In this document: positions 7,841 to 15,920 of the stretch, one piece after another
How positions within the stretch are numbered: position 1 is the first letter of the stretch
Layout: the number at the start of each line of letters is the position of its first letter
Origin: Deltaproteobacteria bacterium
GTDB taxonomy: Bacteria; Myxococcota; Myxococcia; Myxococcales; 40CM-4-68-19
Reading direction: 5' to 3'
NCBI GenBank assembly: GCA_005879315.1
Contig: VBLC01000068.1
Location: forward strand, 1-36,695
DNA length: 36,695 nt
The notes under the pieces: generated by a model
What the model saw: the letters and a program-made list of their open reading frames with translations, nothing else
What the model was told of the DNA's origin: nothing
Database searches by the model: none
Translations under genes and position numbers: made by a program

Positions 7841-9475
7841 CTACTTGCGGGGCGCTGTCTCCTCTGGCGCACCGCAGGCGACGCGGACGCGCCGCTCCGG
7901 GTCGAAGGCGGCCAGCGTCCGGCGCGCCGATTCCAGGTCGGGGCCAGCGCGGGAGCAGGCCTCCGCGCGCACGCCGCCGTCTTCACTCCAGAGGGCGATA
8001 CGAGGGTCGGCAGGCGACGGCGCCGAAGGCGGCGAGGCCGGCGATTCCGCCTCGCCTCGCGCAGCGGCCGCGATGACCGGATCGGGGTCCTCTGCGAACA
8101 GGGCGGCGACTTTGTCCGCGCCTCGGGCGCGCAACGCCAGCGCGGCCAGCAGCGCTGCGGCGATGAAATCGCGATGATCGGCGTGGCCGCCTTGCAAGAG
8201 CTCACTCAGGCGGGCGGCGGCGCCGGCCTTGGACGCCTGCGCTCCGGAACGCTCCTCGAGGCGGGCCATGAGACGGTCGTACTTCTCCTTGTCGGGTGCG
8301 CCGGAAGCCTGCGCGATCCCGGCGGAGACTTCGGCGGGCTCGCGCGGTCTCGCCGCGGTCTGCCGCGCGCGCGCCGTTTGCTCCTTGCGCAGCGCCTCGA
8401 CGAGCGCCGCTGCGGCCACCCGATGGCGCAGCGCCAGCTGCGGCAGGCGGACATCGCGGTCGCCGCTGCGCAGCAGCTTCGAGAGTGGCCGCTCGAGCCT
8501 CGGCGCCGGTCCCCGCGCCGCCATCAGGGCCGAGAGCAACGCTTCGCGATGTCCGCCCTTTTCAAGTCGAACCGCGAACGGCTCGGAATCACATTCCTTT
8601 GCCAGCAGCGCCGCCGCGCGCGGGCGCGCTGCATCGAGCGCCACCGTACAAGTGCGGCCGTCGGCCGCGAGCGCAGCGGCAGCCGCCATGGCTTCGTCGC
8701 CGTCGGCCCTCGCCAGCCGCTCCAGAGCCTCCCGCGCCGTCGCCTGCGCCCGGAGCGCGAGAAGCGCCTCGGCAGCGGCAGCAGCGACCTCGCCTTGTTC
8801 CTTCAAGAGCGCGGCGATCTCCGGCGCTGCACCTGCTGCTCCGGCATCTCCGAGCGCGCGCGCGGCAGCAGCCACCACGACGCCGTCTCTTTCCTCCAGC
8901 AAGGGCAAGAGCGCCTTTGCATCCTCGTCGCGCCCGAGCAGCCCGAGCTCCCGCGCTCCATGCGCCTTCTGCGCTGCGTTCCCTGCGCCGATCTGCGCCA
9001 GCGCCTTCCGCCGGCGCTCCGACTCCTCCTTGCCGAGAACCTCCTGCGCCTGCGTCCCGCACGCGAGCAGGGCCTGCACCGCCTCAGCGCGGACGGTCGC
9101 GCCGCTGTGCGCGAAAGCCAGCCGCAGGTACGCGCGCGCGCGATCGTCGCACTGCGAGCCGAGCGCGCGAACGGCCGCGATGCGGACGGAGTCGTCGGGA
9201 TCGCGCAAGAGCGGCGCGACCGCGTCGGGCGCATCGGCGCGGTGCGATGCGAGGAGCGCCGCGGCTGTCTCGATCCGTACGCCGGGCGCTCCGTCGTCCA
9301 CCTTCTTCGAGAGCGCAGCGAAGACATCGCTGTCGCCCGCCCGGGAAGCGAGCGCCTTCACCGCCTCGGCGCGCTCCTTGGCGCTGCGCGAGGAGAGCTG
9401 CGCCAGAGCGCGCTTCTCTTCCTTCGAAGACTTGCACGCGGCCAAAAGCAGCAAGGCGAGCAAGACGCGCCTCAT
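7841..9475 (-). CDS. HEAT-repeat lipoprotein
   Basis: 544 residues. The start ATG overlaps the rluB stop in ATGA, so it is the last gene of the yciO-xerD-trpS-scpA-scpB-rluB train. The N-terminus MRRVLLALLLLAAC is a lipoprotein signal with lipobox L11-A12-A13-C14. Nearly all of the remainder is alpha-helical, Ala/Leu/Arg-rich HEAT/PBS-lyase-like repeats (for example DDGAPGVRIETAAALLASH, DPDDSVRIAAVRALGS, ERDGVVVAAAARALGDAG). Such solenoids are protein-binding scaffolds; no catalytic motif is visible. Its position downstream of segregation genes may only reflect cotranscription. It ends 20 bp before the start of the TPR/cNMP gene on the same strand. Confidence 0.85.
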   Translation of the reverse strand: MRRVLLALLLLAACKSSKEEKRALAQLSSRSAKERAEAVKALASRAGDSDVFAALSKKVDDGAPGVRIETAAALLASHRADAPDAVAPLLRDPDDSVRIAAVRALGSQCDDRARAYLRLAFAHSGATVRAEAVQALLACGTQAQEVLGKEESERRRKALAQIGAGNAAQKAHGARELGLLGRDEDAKALLPLLEERDGVVVAAAARALGDAGAAGAAPEIAALLKEQGEVAAAAAEALLALRAQATAREALERLARADGDEAMAAAAALAADGRTCTVALDAARPRAAALLAKECDSEPFAVRLEKGGHREALLSALMAARGPAPRLERPLSKLLRSGDRDVRLPQLALRHRVAAAALVEALRKEQTARARQTAARPREPAEVSAGIAQASGAPDKEKYDRLMARLEERSGAQASKAGAAARLSELLQGGHADHRDFIAAALLAALALRARGADKVAALFAEDPDPVIAAAARGEAESPASPPSAPSPADPRIALWSEDGGVRAEACSRAGPDLESARRTLAAFDPERRVRVACGAPEETAPRK

Positions 9476-10305
9476 CTGCGCTGCCGGCCTCTCTCGCGCC
9501 TTCCTCCCGCCGGCGGGGGGCCATGTCCGTGTCGCCGCGCCGGAAGCGAGACCTGCCGCGGACGCGACGCAGCCTCGGCCTTCTTTCCCGCCTGCGACTT
9601 GAGCCGCTCCACCTCCGCGCGCTTCAGCTCGCGCAGCTCTCCGGGCCGCATGCCGGCGACGTCGATGCCGCCGTAGTCGGCGCGATGGAGCTTCTGCACC
9701 GGCGCGCCCACCGCCTCCATCATCCGCTTGACCAGATGCTGCCGCCCTTCCGCCACCACCACCCGAACCCAGGTGTTGCGCGGCGTGCGGCTGTGCACCT
9801 CGGCCTCGAGCGCGCGGGCGCGGCCGTCCTCGAGGCGCACGCCACGCAGGACCCGCTCGATCTGCTCGCTTCTGGGCACGCCGTGCACCTTGGCGAGATA
9901 GGTGCGCCGCACTCCGAAGCGCGGGTGCATCAGCTGATGCGCGAGGTCGCCGTCGTTGGTGACGATGAGCGCGCCCTCGGCGTCGTAGTCGAGCCGTCCG
10001 ACGGGATAGACGCGCTCGGAGACGTGCTCGAGATAAGACTTGATGGTCGGCCGCCCTTCCGGATCGGAGAGCGTCGTGACGCAACCGGCGGGTTTGTAGA
10101 GGACGTAATAGACCTTCTCTTGCGCCTCATGGATGGTGCGGCCGTCGACCTGGATCAGGTCCTGCTCGAGATCGGCCTTGCTCCCCAGCTCGCGCACGAC
10201 CTTGCCGTTGACGGCGACGTGGCCGTCGGTGATCAACACCTCCGCCTTGCGCCGCGAGGCGACGCCGGCGTGGGCGAGAATCTTCTGCAGCCGCTCCAGC
10301 GCCAT
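9472..10305 (-). CDS. rluB: 23S rRNA pseudouridine synthase, RluB/RsuA family
   Basis: 277-residue pseudouridine synthase that isomerises a uridine in rRNA (RluB modifies 23S helix 80 in E. coli). An S4 RNA-binding domain occupies residues 2-50 (RLQKILAHAGVASRRKAEVL, GHVAVNGKVV). The catalytic motif PVGRLDYDAEG carries D106. KPAGCVTT, THxLMHPxF-like HQLMHPRFGVRRTY and GRQHLVKRMMEAVG are family signatures. The C-terminus (about 235-277) is an Arg/Gly/Pro-rich basic tail, common in such enzymes. The ATG at 10305 abuts the scpB stop. The scpA-scpB-rluB order is conserved in many bacteria, which supports the assignment to rluB over rsuA. Confidence 0.93.
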   Translation of the reverse strand: MALERLQKILAHAGVASRRKAEVLITDGHVAVNGKVVRELGSKADLEQDLIQVDGRTIHEAQEKVYYVLYKPAGCVTTLSDPEGRPTIKSYLEHVSERVYPVGRLDYDAEGALIVTNDGDLAHQLMHPRFGVRRTYLAKVHGVPRSEQIERVLRGVRLEDGRARALEAEVHSRTPRNTWVRVVVAEGRQHLVKRMMEAVGAPVQKLHRADYGGIDVAGMRPGELRELKRAEVERLKSQAGKKAEAASRPRQVSLPARRHGHGPPPAGGRRERGRQRR

Positions 10306-11169
10306 CTATTCCTTCTTCTCCTGCTGCTCGGGCTCCGGAGGCGCGAGCACGCCGGCGGCCGCCTTGGCCCGCTCGTCGGCGACGGCCATGGCGCCTTCCA
10401 GCTGTTCGAGCGCGCTGTCGCTCTCGGCGGTGGCAGACGCGATCCGCTCCGCGGCGGCAGGATCCTGCCCCAGCGCGGCCACGCCGTGCATCGGCGGCGG
10501 CGCCTCCTCCTCGACGATCTTGCGGCTCTCCTCCGACAACTCCTCGAACTCGCGCAAGGTCGGCAGCTGCGTCAGGTCGCGGAGGTTGAACAACTCGAGG
10601 AACTCCTTCGAGGTCCCGTAGAGCAAAGGCCGCCCTGGCTCCTCCTTCTTGCCGAGGATGCGGATCAATTTGCGCTCCAACAGCGCCCGGAGGACCGCCC
10701 CGGAATCGACGCCGCGCAGATCTTCGATCTCCGGCCGCGTGATCGGCTGCCGGTAGGCGACGATGGCCAACGCTTCCAGCGCGGCGCGCGTGAGCCGCAT
10801 CGGCTTCACCGCCAGCATGCGCCGGACGTACGCGCCGACCTGCGCCTCGGTGCGCAGCTGCCAGCGCCCGCCGAGATCGACCAGCGCCACGCCGCCCGAG
10901 CCGGCCGCGTAGATCTTCTGCAGTTCGCCGATCGCGGTCTGCAAGAGCTCCTCCGACAGCTGCGTCGCCTCCAGCAGCGTCGGCATGTCGAGCGGCTTGT
11001 CGGCGGCGAAGAAAAGCGCTTCCAGCACCTGGACGGCGCGCTCCGGCGTGGCGAAGCGGGCCGCCTCGCGAAGGTGGGCCAGCTCGCTCTGAGCTGCCTG
11101 CCGCAGCTCGGCCTCGTCGCTCTCCTGCGGCAGAGGTTCGGGCTGCTTGTCGTCAGCCTCGGTAGTCAA
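10306..11169 (-). CDS. scpB: Segregation and condensation protein ScpB
   Basis: 287-residue kleisin-associated subunit of the SMC-ScpAB condensin complex that compacts and segregates the chromosome. The winged-helix core runs from about residue 42 (ERAVQVLEALFFAADKPLDM) through GGVALVDLGGRWQLRTEAQ, TRAALEALAIVAYRQPITRPEIEDLRGVDSG and the second wing (RKLIRILGKKEEPGRPLLYGTSKEFLELFNL), all strongly diagnostic. A Glu/Ala-rich tail of about 75 residues follows. Its start overlaps the end of scpA by 17 bp, and it is immediately followed by rluB. Expression is presumably coupled through the operon. Confidence 0.96.
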   Translation of the reverse strand: MTTEADDKQPEPLPQESDEAELRQAAQSELAHLREAARFATPERAVQVLEALFFAADKPLDMPTLLEATQLSEELLQTAIGELQKIYAAGSGGVALVDLGGRWQLRTEAQVGAYVRRMLAVKPMRLTRAALEALAIVAYRQPITRPEIEDLRGVDSGAVLRALLERKLIRILGKKEEPGRPLLYGTSKEFLELFNLRDLTQLPTLREFEELSEESRKIVEEEAPPPMHGVAALGQDPAAAERIASATAESDSALEQLEGAMAVADERAKAAAGVLAPPEPEQQEKKE

Positions 11170-11947
11170 GCCCCACTCCTTCCGCGGACTCGTCGAGCAG
11201 CGCCTCGGTGCGCGAGAGATAGATCTCGCTGTGCCGCTCCGGCTGATGCACCTTGACCAGCTTGAGCCGCGCCATCTCCAGCACCGCGAGGAAGGTGGGC
11301 ACCACCCGCTCGGCGCTCCTCAGCTCGTCGAAGAGCGAAGTGAAAGTGACGTTCTCGTTCTCCCGCAGGCGATCGATGATCACCGCGATGCGGTCGCTGA
11401 TGGAGAGGCGCTCGACGAAGATCTCGTGCGGGATCTCGATCCGCCGCTCGGCCAGAACCCTGGCGAGCAGCTCGATCAATCGGTAGACCGACACCTCCGG
11501 CGACTTGAGGTACGCCACTTCGTCGGGCGCCAGCGGCAACCGCTCGCGCGCGCGCCGCACGAAGATGTCGCGGCCCAGCTGGGGAAGCCGCTGCAGCCGC
11601 GCGCCGGCATCCTTGTACTTCTGGTACTCGAGCAGCCGGCGGACCAGCTCCTCGCGGGGATCCGGCCCGGCCTCGCCTTCCAGGGCCTCCGGCTCCGGCC
11701 GCGGCAGCAGCATGCGCGACTTGAGGTGCGCCAGCGTCGCGCCCATCAGGAGATATTCGCCGGCGAGATCGATGTTGAGCTCGCGCGCGGCCTCGACGTA
11801 CTCCAGGTATTTGTCGACGATGAAGGCGATGGGGATGTCGAAGATGTCGACCTTGTGCTCGTGGATGAGCGACAGCAGCAGATCGAGCGGCCCCTCGAAC
11901 GAGGGCAGCGCCACGGCGAAGGGCTTCGGTGCTTGCGCTGCTTCCAT
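11153..11947 (-). CDS. scpA: Segregation and condensation protein ScpA (kleisin)
   Basis: 264 residues. Kleisin subunit that bridges the SMC head domains. The N-terminal signature FEGPLDLLLSLIHEHKVDIFDIPIAFIVDKYLEY is clear, followed by LAGEYLLMGATLAHLKSRMLLP. The C-terminal winged helix (NVTFTSLFDELRSAERVVPTFLAVLEMARLKLVKVHQ) is also present. The start is the ATG at 11947 (MEAAQAPKPF), 5 bp after the trpS stop; upstream in-frame sequence belongs to trpS in another phase. It overlaps scpB by 17 bp. Length is normal for the family. Confidence 0.96.
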   Translation of the reverse strand: MEAAQAPKPFAVALPSFEGPLDLLLSLIHEHKVDIFDIPIAFIVDKYLEYVEAARELNIDLAGEYLLMGATLAHLKSRMLLPRPEPEALEGEAGPDPREELVRRLLEYQKYKDAGARLQRLPQLGRDIFVRRARERLPLAPDEVAYLKSPEVSVYRLIELLARVLAERRIEIPHEIFVERLSISDRIAVIIDRLRENENVTFTSLFDELRSAERVVPTFLAVLEMARLKLVKVHQPERHSEIYLSRTEALLDESAEGVGLDYRG

Positions 11948-11952
11948 CGAGA

Positions 11953-12951
11953 TCAGCTCAGCTGCATCGCCGCGCGCACTTTGACCATCGTCTCCTCGGC
12001 GACGGCGCGCGCCTTCGCGGTACCCAGCTGCACCAGCTCCTCGACGCGCTCTGGATTCAGTCTGGCCCGCGCCGCGCGATGCTTCTCCAGCGCAGGGAGG
12101 AGGCTCTCGAGCAGCAGCTTCTTGCAGTCGACGCAGCCGATGCCCGCGCTGCGGCACTCGCGGTCGACCATCTCCACCCGCTCGGGAGAGCTGTAGGCGC
12201 GGTGCAGGTGATAGATGGGGCAGATCTCGGGATGGCCGGGATCGTGGCGCCGCTTGCGCGCCGGATCGGTCACCGCGACCATGATGCGCTTGCGCGCCTG
12301 CTCCGGGTCTTCGCCGAGCTCGACGGCGTTGCCGTAGCTCTTGCTCATCTTGCGGCCATCGAGGCCGAGGATCTTGGGGACCTCGGTCAAGTAAGGGTGC
12401 GGCTCGACCAGCACCCTCCCGTAGAGGTGATTGAAGCGGCGCACCAGCTCGCGCGCCAGCTCGAGGTGAGAGACCTGGTCCTGCCCGACCGGCACCGCAT
12501 CCGCTCCGTAGAGGGCGATGTCCGCGGTCTGCAGCACCGGGTAGCCGAGAAACCCGTAGTTGTTCAGCTCCTTCTCGCCCAGCTCCTGCTGCTGTTCCTT
12601 GAAGGTCGGCACCCGCTCCAGCCAGCCGATCGGAGCGACCATGCCGAGCAGGAGGAAGAGCTCGGCGTGCTGCTTGACCTGGCTCTGCACGAAGAACGTG
12701 CAGCGCTCGGGGTCGAGACCGGCCGCGATCCAATCGGTGAACATCTCGCGCTGCGCCTCGCGGATCCCGGAAGGGTCCTTGTAATCGGTGGTGAGCGCGT
12801 GCCAGTCGGCGGAGAAGAAGAAGCACTCCGCTTTCCTGGAGATCTCGATCCAGTTCTTCACCGCGCCGTGATAGTGGCCGAGGTGCAAGCGCCCGGTCGG
12901 CCGCATGCCGGAGACGACGCGCTTCGGAGTTCGCTGGGGTGCGTCCGCCAT
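11953..12951 (-). CDS. trpS: Tryptophanyl-tRNA synthetase with an iron-sulfur-type cysteine motif
   Basis: 332-residue class I aminoacyl-tRNA synthetase charging tRNA-Trp. The ATP-binding HIGH motif is H23-L-G-H26 and KMSKS is at 201-205. GATE-like specificity segments (GYPVLQTADIALYGADAVPVGQDQ) are intact. Near the anticodon-binding region it has C244-x21-C266-x6-C273-x2-C276. This closely resembles the C-x22-C-x6-C-x2-C cluster that binds [4Fe-4S] in Thermotoga maritima TrpRS. It lies between xerD and scpA in a co-directional train, 27 bp after xerD on the coordinate scale. ATG at 12951; GGAAGGGGA lies about 17 nt upstream, so ribosome recognition is unclear. Confidence 0.97.
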   Translation of the reverse strand: MADAPQRTPKRVVSGMRPTGRLHLGHYHGAVKNWIEISRKAECFFFSADWHALTTDYKDPSGIREAQREMFTDWIAAGLDPERCTFFVQSQVKQHAELFLLLGMVAPIGWLERVPTFKEQQQELGEKELNNYGFLGYPVLQTADIALYGADAVPVGQDQVSHLELARELVRRFNHLYGRVLVEPHPYLTEVPKILGLDGRKMSKSYGNAVELGEDPEQARKRIMVAVTDPARKRRHDPGHPEICPIYHLHRAYSSPERVEMVDRECRSAGIGCVDCKKLLLESLLPALEKHRAARARLNPERVEELVQLGTAKARAVAEETMVKVRAAMQLS

Positions 12952-12978
12952 GGAAGGGGACGCAACATAACACCGGCC

Positions 12979-13896
12979 TCAGGCCCTTGGGTGCCTCGAG
13001 ATCACGGCTTTGAGCCGCTCGCGATCGACGTGCGTGTAGATCTGCGTGGTGGCGATGTCGGCATGGCCGAGCATGGCCTGCACCGCCCGCAAGTCGGCCC
13101 CGCGCTCGAGCAGGTGGGTGGCGAAGCTGTGGCGGAGCGTGTGCGGATGAACGCGCCGCTCGATCCCCGCCGCGCGCGCGTAGCGGCCGAGCAGCTTCCA
13201 GAATCCCTGCCGGGTCATCCGCGCCCCGCGCTGCGTGACGAAGAGATCGGTGGTGCGGCAGCCGCCGAGCAATCTCATCCGCGGTCCGGCGAGATAGACA
13301 TCGAGAGCCTGGCGGGCGCGCTCGCCGACCGGCACGATCCGCTCCTTGCCGCCCTTGCCGCGGACGCGAACCACGCCGAGGTTGCGGTCGATGGCGCCGA
13401 ACGGCAGCGCCACCAGCTCCGAGACACGCAGGCCGCTCGCGTAGAGCACCTCGAGCATCGCCTTGTCGCGCGCGCCGGCGGCGGTGCGCGCATCGGGCTG
13501 CAGGAGGAGGCGATCGACTTCATCGACGGCGAGGAAATCCGGCAGCGGACGGGAGCCGCGCGTCGCTTCGACTCCTTCGGCGGGATCGGCCGGCGCCATC
13601 CCTTCGGCGTTGGCGAACTTGTGCAATCCTCGCACCGCCGCGAGATGCCGCGCCTGCGAAGCGCGCGAGAGCCCTCGCGTGTGCAGCGCCGCCAGATGCT
13701 GGAGGACGAGCGGCTCGGTCACCTCCGCCAGCCGGGAGATTCCCTGCTCCGGGAGCCAGTCGAGATACTCACGCAGGTCGCGCGCGTAGGACTCGAGTGT
13801 GGCCGGCGAGAGCGCGCGCTCGACGCGCAAGTGCGCCAGGTAACGATCGAGCGCCGTGTCCAGCGGGGAAGGCGCTTCCTTGAGGACCGCGTTCAT
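12979..13896 (-). CDS. xerD: Site-specific tyrosine recombinase XerD
   Basis: 305 residues, typical length for XerC/XerD, which resolve chromosome dimers at dif with FtsK. An N-terminal SAM-like core-binding domain spans about 10-105. The catalytic domain has all expected residues: R157 (ASGLRVSE), K181 (RGKGGKER), H252 and R255 (HTLRH), H278 (LGHADI) and the nucleophile Y287 (TQIYTHV). The start ATG at 13896 overlaps the yciO stop in ATGA. I prefer XerD to XerC from the overall pattern and length, but without alignment the choice is tentative. The neighbours are housekeeping, and no attachment site is visible, so it is not a mobile-element integrase. Confidence 0.9.
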   Translation of the reverse strand: MNAVLKEAPSPLDTALDRYLAHLRVERALSPATLESYARDLREYLDWLPEQGISRLAEVTEPLVLQHLAALHTRGLSRASQARHLAAVRGLHKFANAEGMAPADPAEGVEATRGSRPLPDFLAVDEVDRLLLQPDARTAAGARDKAMLEVLYASGLRVSELVALPFGAIDRNLGVVRVRGKGGKERIVPVGERARQALDVYLAGPRMRLLGGCRTTDLFVTQRGARMTRQGFWKLLGRYARAAGIERRVHPHTLRHSFATHLLERGADLRAVQAMLGHADIATTQIYTHVDRERLKAVISRHPRA

Positions 13897-14522
13897 GCGA
13901 CGTCGAGCCTTCCCTTTCCTTCGCGCAACACGACCGGGACGGGCCCGGTCAGATCCAGCACCGTCGAGGGCTCGTTGAGAACGAGGCCCCCGTCGAGGAT
14001 GAGATCGATGCCCTCGCCCAGGTGCGCCTGGATGTCGGCGGCGTCTACGAGCGGCTCTTCCTCCGGCAGCGAGGCGCTGGTCGTGGCGAGGGGCCGGCCG
14101 AGGCCGCGCACCAGCGCGAGCGCGACCGGCGCGTCGGGAACCCGCACCCCCACCTGCCGCTGCCGCGTCAGCGCGGTGCGCGGCACGAGCCGCGTCGCCT
14201 GCAGCACGATGGTGTACGGCCCCGGCAACAGCCGGCGCATCAAGCGATAGTTTTCGTTGGAGACGATCCCGTAGCGCGCGACCTCCCCCAGATCGGCGCA
14301 GAGGAAGGCGAACGGCTTGCGCGCCTCGCGCCGCTTCAGTTGCGCGAGGCGCTCCATCGCCCGCTTCTGGAACAGATCGCAACCGACCGCGTAGTAGGTG
14401 TCGGTCGGGTAGGAGACGATGCCGCCGTCCTCGAGGATGGTGACCGCGCGCTGCACGTGCCGCGGCTGCGGGTGCCGCGGATCGATCGGCTGGATGGGCG
14501 CACTCCTGGCCACGAGCGCCAT
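13893..14522 (-). CDS. yciO: YciO-type Sua5/YciO/YrdC-family protein
   Basis: 209 residues from the ATG at 14522. A TTG at 14549 could add nine residues, but the family starts close to IxPxNPQxRH, matched here by [15 protein letters not shown]. The YrdC fold is visible: [17 protein letters not shown], then [65 protein letters not shown] and the closing [17 protein letters not shown] together with CxDLxE is characteristic of YciO, whereas threonylcarbamoyl-AMP synthases (TsaC/Sua5) differ at these positions. YciO is proposed to be a weak or alternative threonylcarbamoyl-adenylate enzyme. The stop overlaps xerD. It is the first gene of the train and has no recognisable Shine-Dalgarno. Confidence 0.88.
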   Translation of the reverse strand: MALVARSAPIQPIDPRHPQPRHVQRAVTILEDGGIVSYPTDTYYAVGCDLFQKRAMERLAQLKRREARKPFAFLCADLGEVARYGIVSNENYRLMRRLLPGPYTIVLQATRLVPRTALTRQRQVGVRVPDAPVALALVRGLGRPLATTSASLPEEEPLVDAADIQAHLGEGIDLILDGGLVLNEPSTVLDLTGPVPVVLREGKGRLDVA

Positions 14523-14601
14523 GTTCCAGTGGCGCGGGGCGAAGAGCAAAAAATCAGGCGCGCGGCAGGAAAGTTGACGCCGGCCGGCGAAGCGCCAAGA
14601 G

Positions 14602-14633
14602 GGCGGGCCGCGGTTCCTCCCGCCGCCCGCCCC
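14602..14633 (-). terminator. GC hairpin downstream of KGG gene 1
   Basis: GGGCGGGC (14602-14609) is the perfect inverted repeat of GCCCGCCC (14626-14633), with a 16-nt loop. It lies 15 bp after the stop of the last KGG gene on the minus strand and before yciO. There is no T-run, so intrinsic termination is only a possibility. Confidence 0.35.
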
Positions 14634-14647
14634 GCCGAAAGGCCGTT

Positions 14648-14989
14648 CTACTCCTCGTCGCCCTTCTTCAAGTTCCCCATCTCGTCGAGGCGCTCACGAC
14701 TCTGCTCGCGGGCCATGCGCTTGCCCTGCTCGATCAACTCGCGCACCTTCTGTCCGCCCTTGTGGCCGATCATCGAGTAGAACTCGGGTCCTCGGGAAGC
14801 GCGCACCGACTCGCCACCCTTCTTGCCGATCTGCTCGTAGAACTCGTGCCCCCGCTCGGCCTTGACCGTCTCTCCGCCCTTGCGGCCGATCTGCTCGTAG
14901 AAGGCCCGGCCGCGCTCCTGCGCGACTTTCACGCCGCCCTTGCGGCCGGCCTCCGCTACCGTCATCCCGCCCTTCTTCTCCTCGGCCAT
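14648..14989 (-). CDS. KGG-repeat stress protein 1
   Basis: 113-residue very hydrophilic protein made of KGG repeats. Three complete 20-residue units of the form G(R/K)KGGxxVxxxRGxxFYxxI run from about residue 15 to 75, preceded by GGMTVAEA and followed by a GHKGGQKVRELIEQGKR terminal half-unit and a charged tail. KGG (GsiB-like) proteins are LEA-type hydrophilins induced by desiccation, heat or osmotic stress in Bacillus (GsiB) and related bacteria; the molecular role is protective and probably cytoplasmic. A clear GGAGG sits 7 nt before the ATG. It is the most downstream of four related genes on the minus strand. Confidence 0.9.
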   Translation of the reverse strand: MAEEKKGGMTVAEAGRKGGVKVAQERGRAFYEQIGRKGGETVKAERGHEFYEQIGKKGGESVRASRGPEFYSMIGHKGGQKVRELIEQGKRMAREQSRERLDEMGNLKKGDEE

Positions 14990-15049
14990 CTCATGCCTCC
15001 GGTGGTTGGAAGGAACCCCCCTCCCCTCCGCCTTCGGCCCCTTCGTAGA

Positions 15050-15075
15050 GTGCCTACGCCTTCCGGCTACGGCAC
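15050..15075 (-). repeat. Hairpin repeat copy A (GNRA-loop element)
   Basis: GTGCC...GGCAC palindromic element with central GCC-TTCC-GGC. On the minus strand the loop is GGAA, a GNRA-type tetraloop closed by C-G. The outer 5 bp pair and 3 middle positions mismatch. It lies between KGG genes 2 and 1. Confidence 0.7.
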
Positions 15076-15081
15076 GTTGGA

Positions 15082-15107
15082 GTGCCTTCGCCTTCCGGCC
15101 ACGTCAC
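15082..15107 (-). repeat. Hairpin repeat copy B (GNRA-loop element)
   Basis: Second copy, 6 bp after copy A and in the same orientation. It shares GAGTGCC(T)..CGCCTTCCGGC and has more mismatches in the outer stem (GTGCC against GTCAC). Confidence 0.65.
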
Positions 15108-15125
15108 TCCGGTTTCAAGAAGCGC

Positions 15126-15383
15126 TCACAGGATGCGCTTCTTGCCCTGCTCGATGAGCTCGCGGACCTTCTGTCCGCCCTTGCGCCCGATCTCCTCGTA
15201 GAACGAGGGACCGTATTTGTCGCGCACCGCCTCGCCGCCCTTGCGTCCTCCCAGCTCACCGCCCTTGCGGCCGATCTCCTGGTAGAATTCGACGCCCCGC
15301 TCGTCGCGGACGCGCTCGCCCCCCTTGCGTCCCGCCTCGGAGACGGTCATCCCGCCCTTGCTGTTTCCGCGAGTCTTGATCAT
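15126..15383 (-). CDS. KGG-repeat stress protein 2
   Basis: 85 residues, hydrophilic and without cysteine. After GGMTVSEA come two 20-residue KGG units (GRKGGERVRDERGVEFYQEI and a second one that begins with the 8-residue insertion GRKGGELG), then the terminal half-unit GRKGGQKVRELIEQGKKRIL. The insertion also occurs as GRLGGLIG in KGG gene 4, suggesting shared ancestry or recombination between copies. GGAGG lies about 9 nt before the ATG. Only 27 bp separate it from the upstream KGG gene 3, so the two are probably cotranscribed. Function as for other GsiB-like hydrophilins is inferred from the repeats alone. Confidence 0.88.
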   Translation of the reverse strand: MIKTRGNSKGGMTVSEAGRKGGERVRDERGVEFYQEIGRKGGELGGRKGGEAVRDKYGPSFYEEIGRKGGQKVRELIEQGKKRIL

Positions 15384-15410
15384 CCCTCATTCCTCCACGG
15401 ACTCGCGGCG

Positions 15411-15857
15411 CTACTCCTGCGCCGGCTCGCTCACTTCGCCGCCCGGCGCGGGCGTCTCGTCCTCTGCTTCCTTGGCCATGGCCTGCTTCAGGTTGGCTGC
15501 CTCGGTCGCCGCCTTCTTGCCTTCCTCGATCAAGGTGCGGACGCGATGTCCGCCCTTCTTGCCGATCTCCTCGTAGAAAGGAGTGCCGCGCTCGGCTTTG
15601 ACGGCTTCGCCGCCTTTCCTGCCGATCTGCTCGTAGAAGCCAGCGCCCCGCTCCGCCTTGACGGTGTCGCCGCCCTTCTTGCCGATCTGCTCGTAGAAGG
15701 CGCGGCCGCGCTCGGCCTTCACCGTCTCGCCGCCCTTGCGGCCGATCTCTTCGTAGAAGGAGTGCCCGTACTTGTCGCGCACAGTCTGTCCGCCCTTGCG
15801 GCCAGCCTCGCTGACGCTCATCGAGCCCTTCTTCTTGCCTGTGTTCTCTTCCGCCAT
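15411..15857 (-). CDS. KGG-repeat stress protein 3 (longest copy)
   Basis: 148 residues from the ATG at 15857, which is preceded by GGGGAGGCGGGACG; an ATG 51 nt further upstream lies inside a hairpin repeat and has no Shine-Dalgarno. The protein has four complete 20-residue KGG units (GRKGGQTVRDKYGHSFYEEI, then three of the VKAERG..FYEQI type), the terminal half-unit GKKGGHRVRTLIEEGKK, and a 40-residue acidic tail rich in Ala, Glu and Pro that the other copies lack. Unit-to-unit similarity extends to the DNA, so copy number could change by slippage or recombination. It is probably a cytoplasmic hydrophilin. Confidence 0.9.
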   Translation of the reverse strand: MAEENTGKKKGSMSVSEAGRKGGQTVRDKYGHSFYEEIGRKGGETVKAERGRAFYEQIGKKGGDTVKAERGAGFYEQIGRKGGEAVKAERGTPFYEEIGKKGGHRVRTLIEEGKKAATEAANLKQAMAKEAEDETPAPGGEVSEPAQE

Positions 15858-15883
15858 CGTCCCGCCTCCCCTCCCGCCATGGA

Positions 15884-15908
15884 GTGCCTTCGCCTTCCGG
15901 CGAGGCAC
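15884..15908 (-). repeat. Hairpin repeat copy C (GNRA-loop element)
   Basis: Best-formed copy: GTGCCT-T-CGCC, TTCC, GGCG-AGGCAC pairs over 10 bp with one bulged base. In minus-strand RNA the loop is GGAA. It lies 26 nt before the start of KGG gene 3 and 12 nt after the stop of KGG gene 4. Confidence 0.75.
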
Positions 15909-15920
15909 ATTGCAAACTCG

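Noticed and set aside
8296-11256. Long + strand open frame (about 990 codons) antisense to the HEAT-rluB-scpB genes; similar long frames at 16048-19158 (+) and 24547-27435 (-)
   Set aside because: Their translations are Arg/Ala/Pro/Leu-rich without recognisable domains, while the opposite strand encodes well-known families. They reflect few stop codons in GC-rich DNA.
12979-13896. Tyrosine recombinase as sign of an integrated mobile element
   Set aside because: Length, residues and its place between yciO and trpS fit housekeeping XerD; no attachment repeats, cargo genes or tRNA lie nearby.
14523-14549. TTG start extending yciO by nine residues
   Set aside because: No Shine-Dalgarno or family similarity in the extension; the ATG at 14522 fits YciO length.
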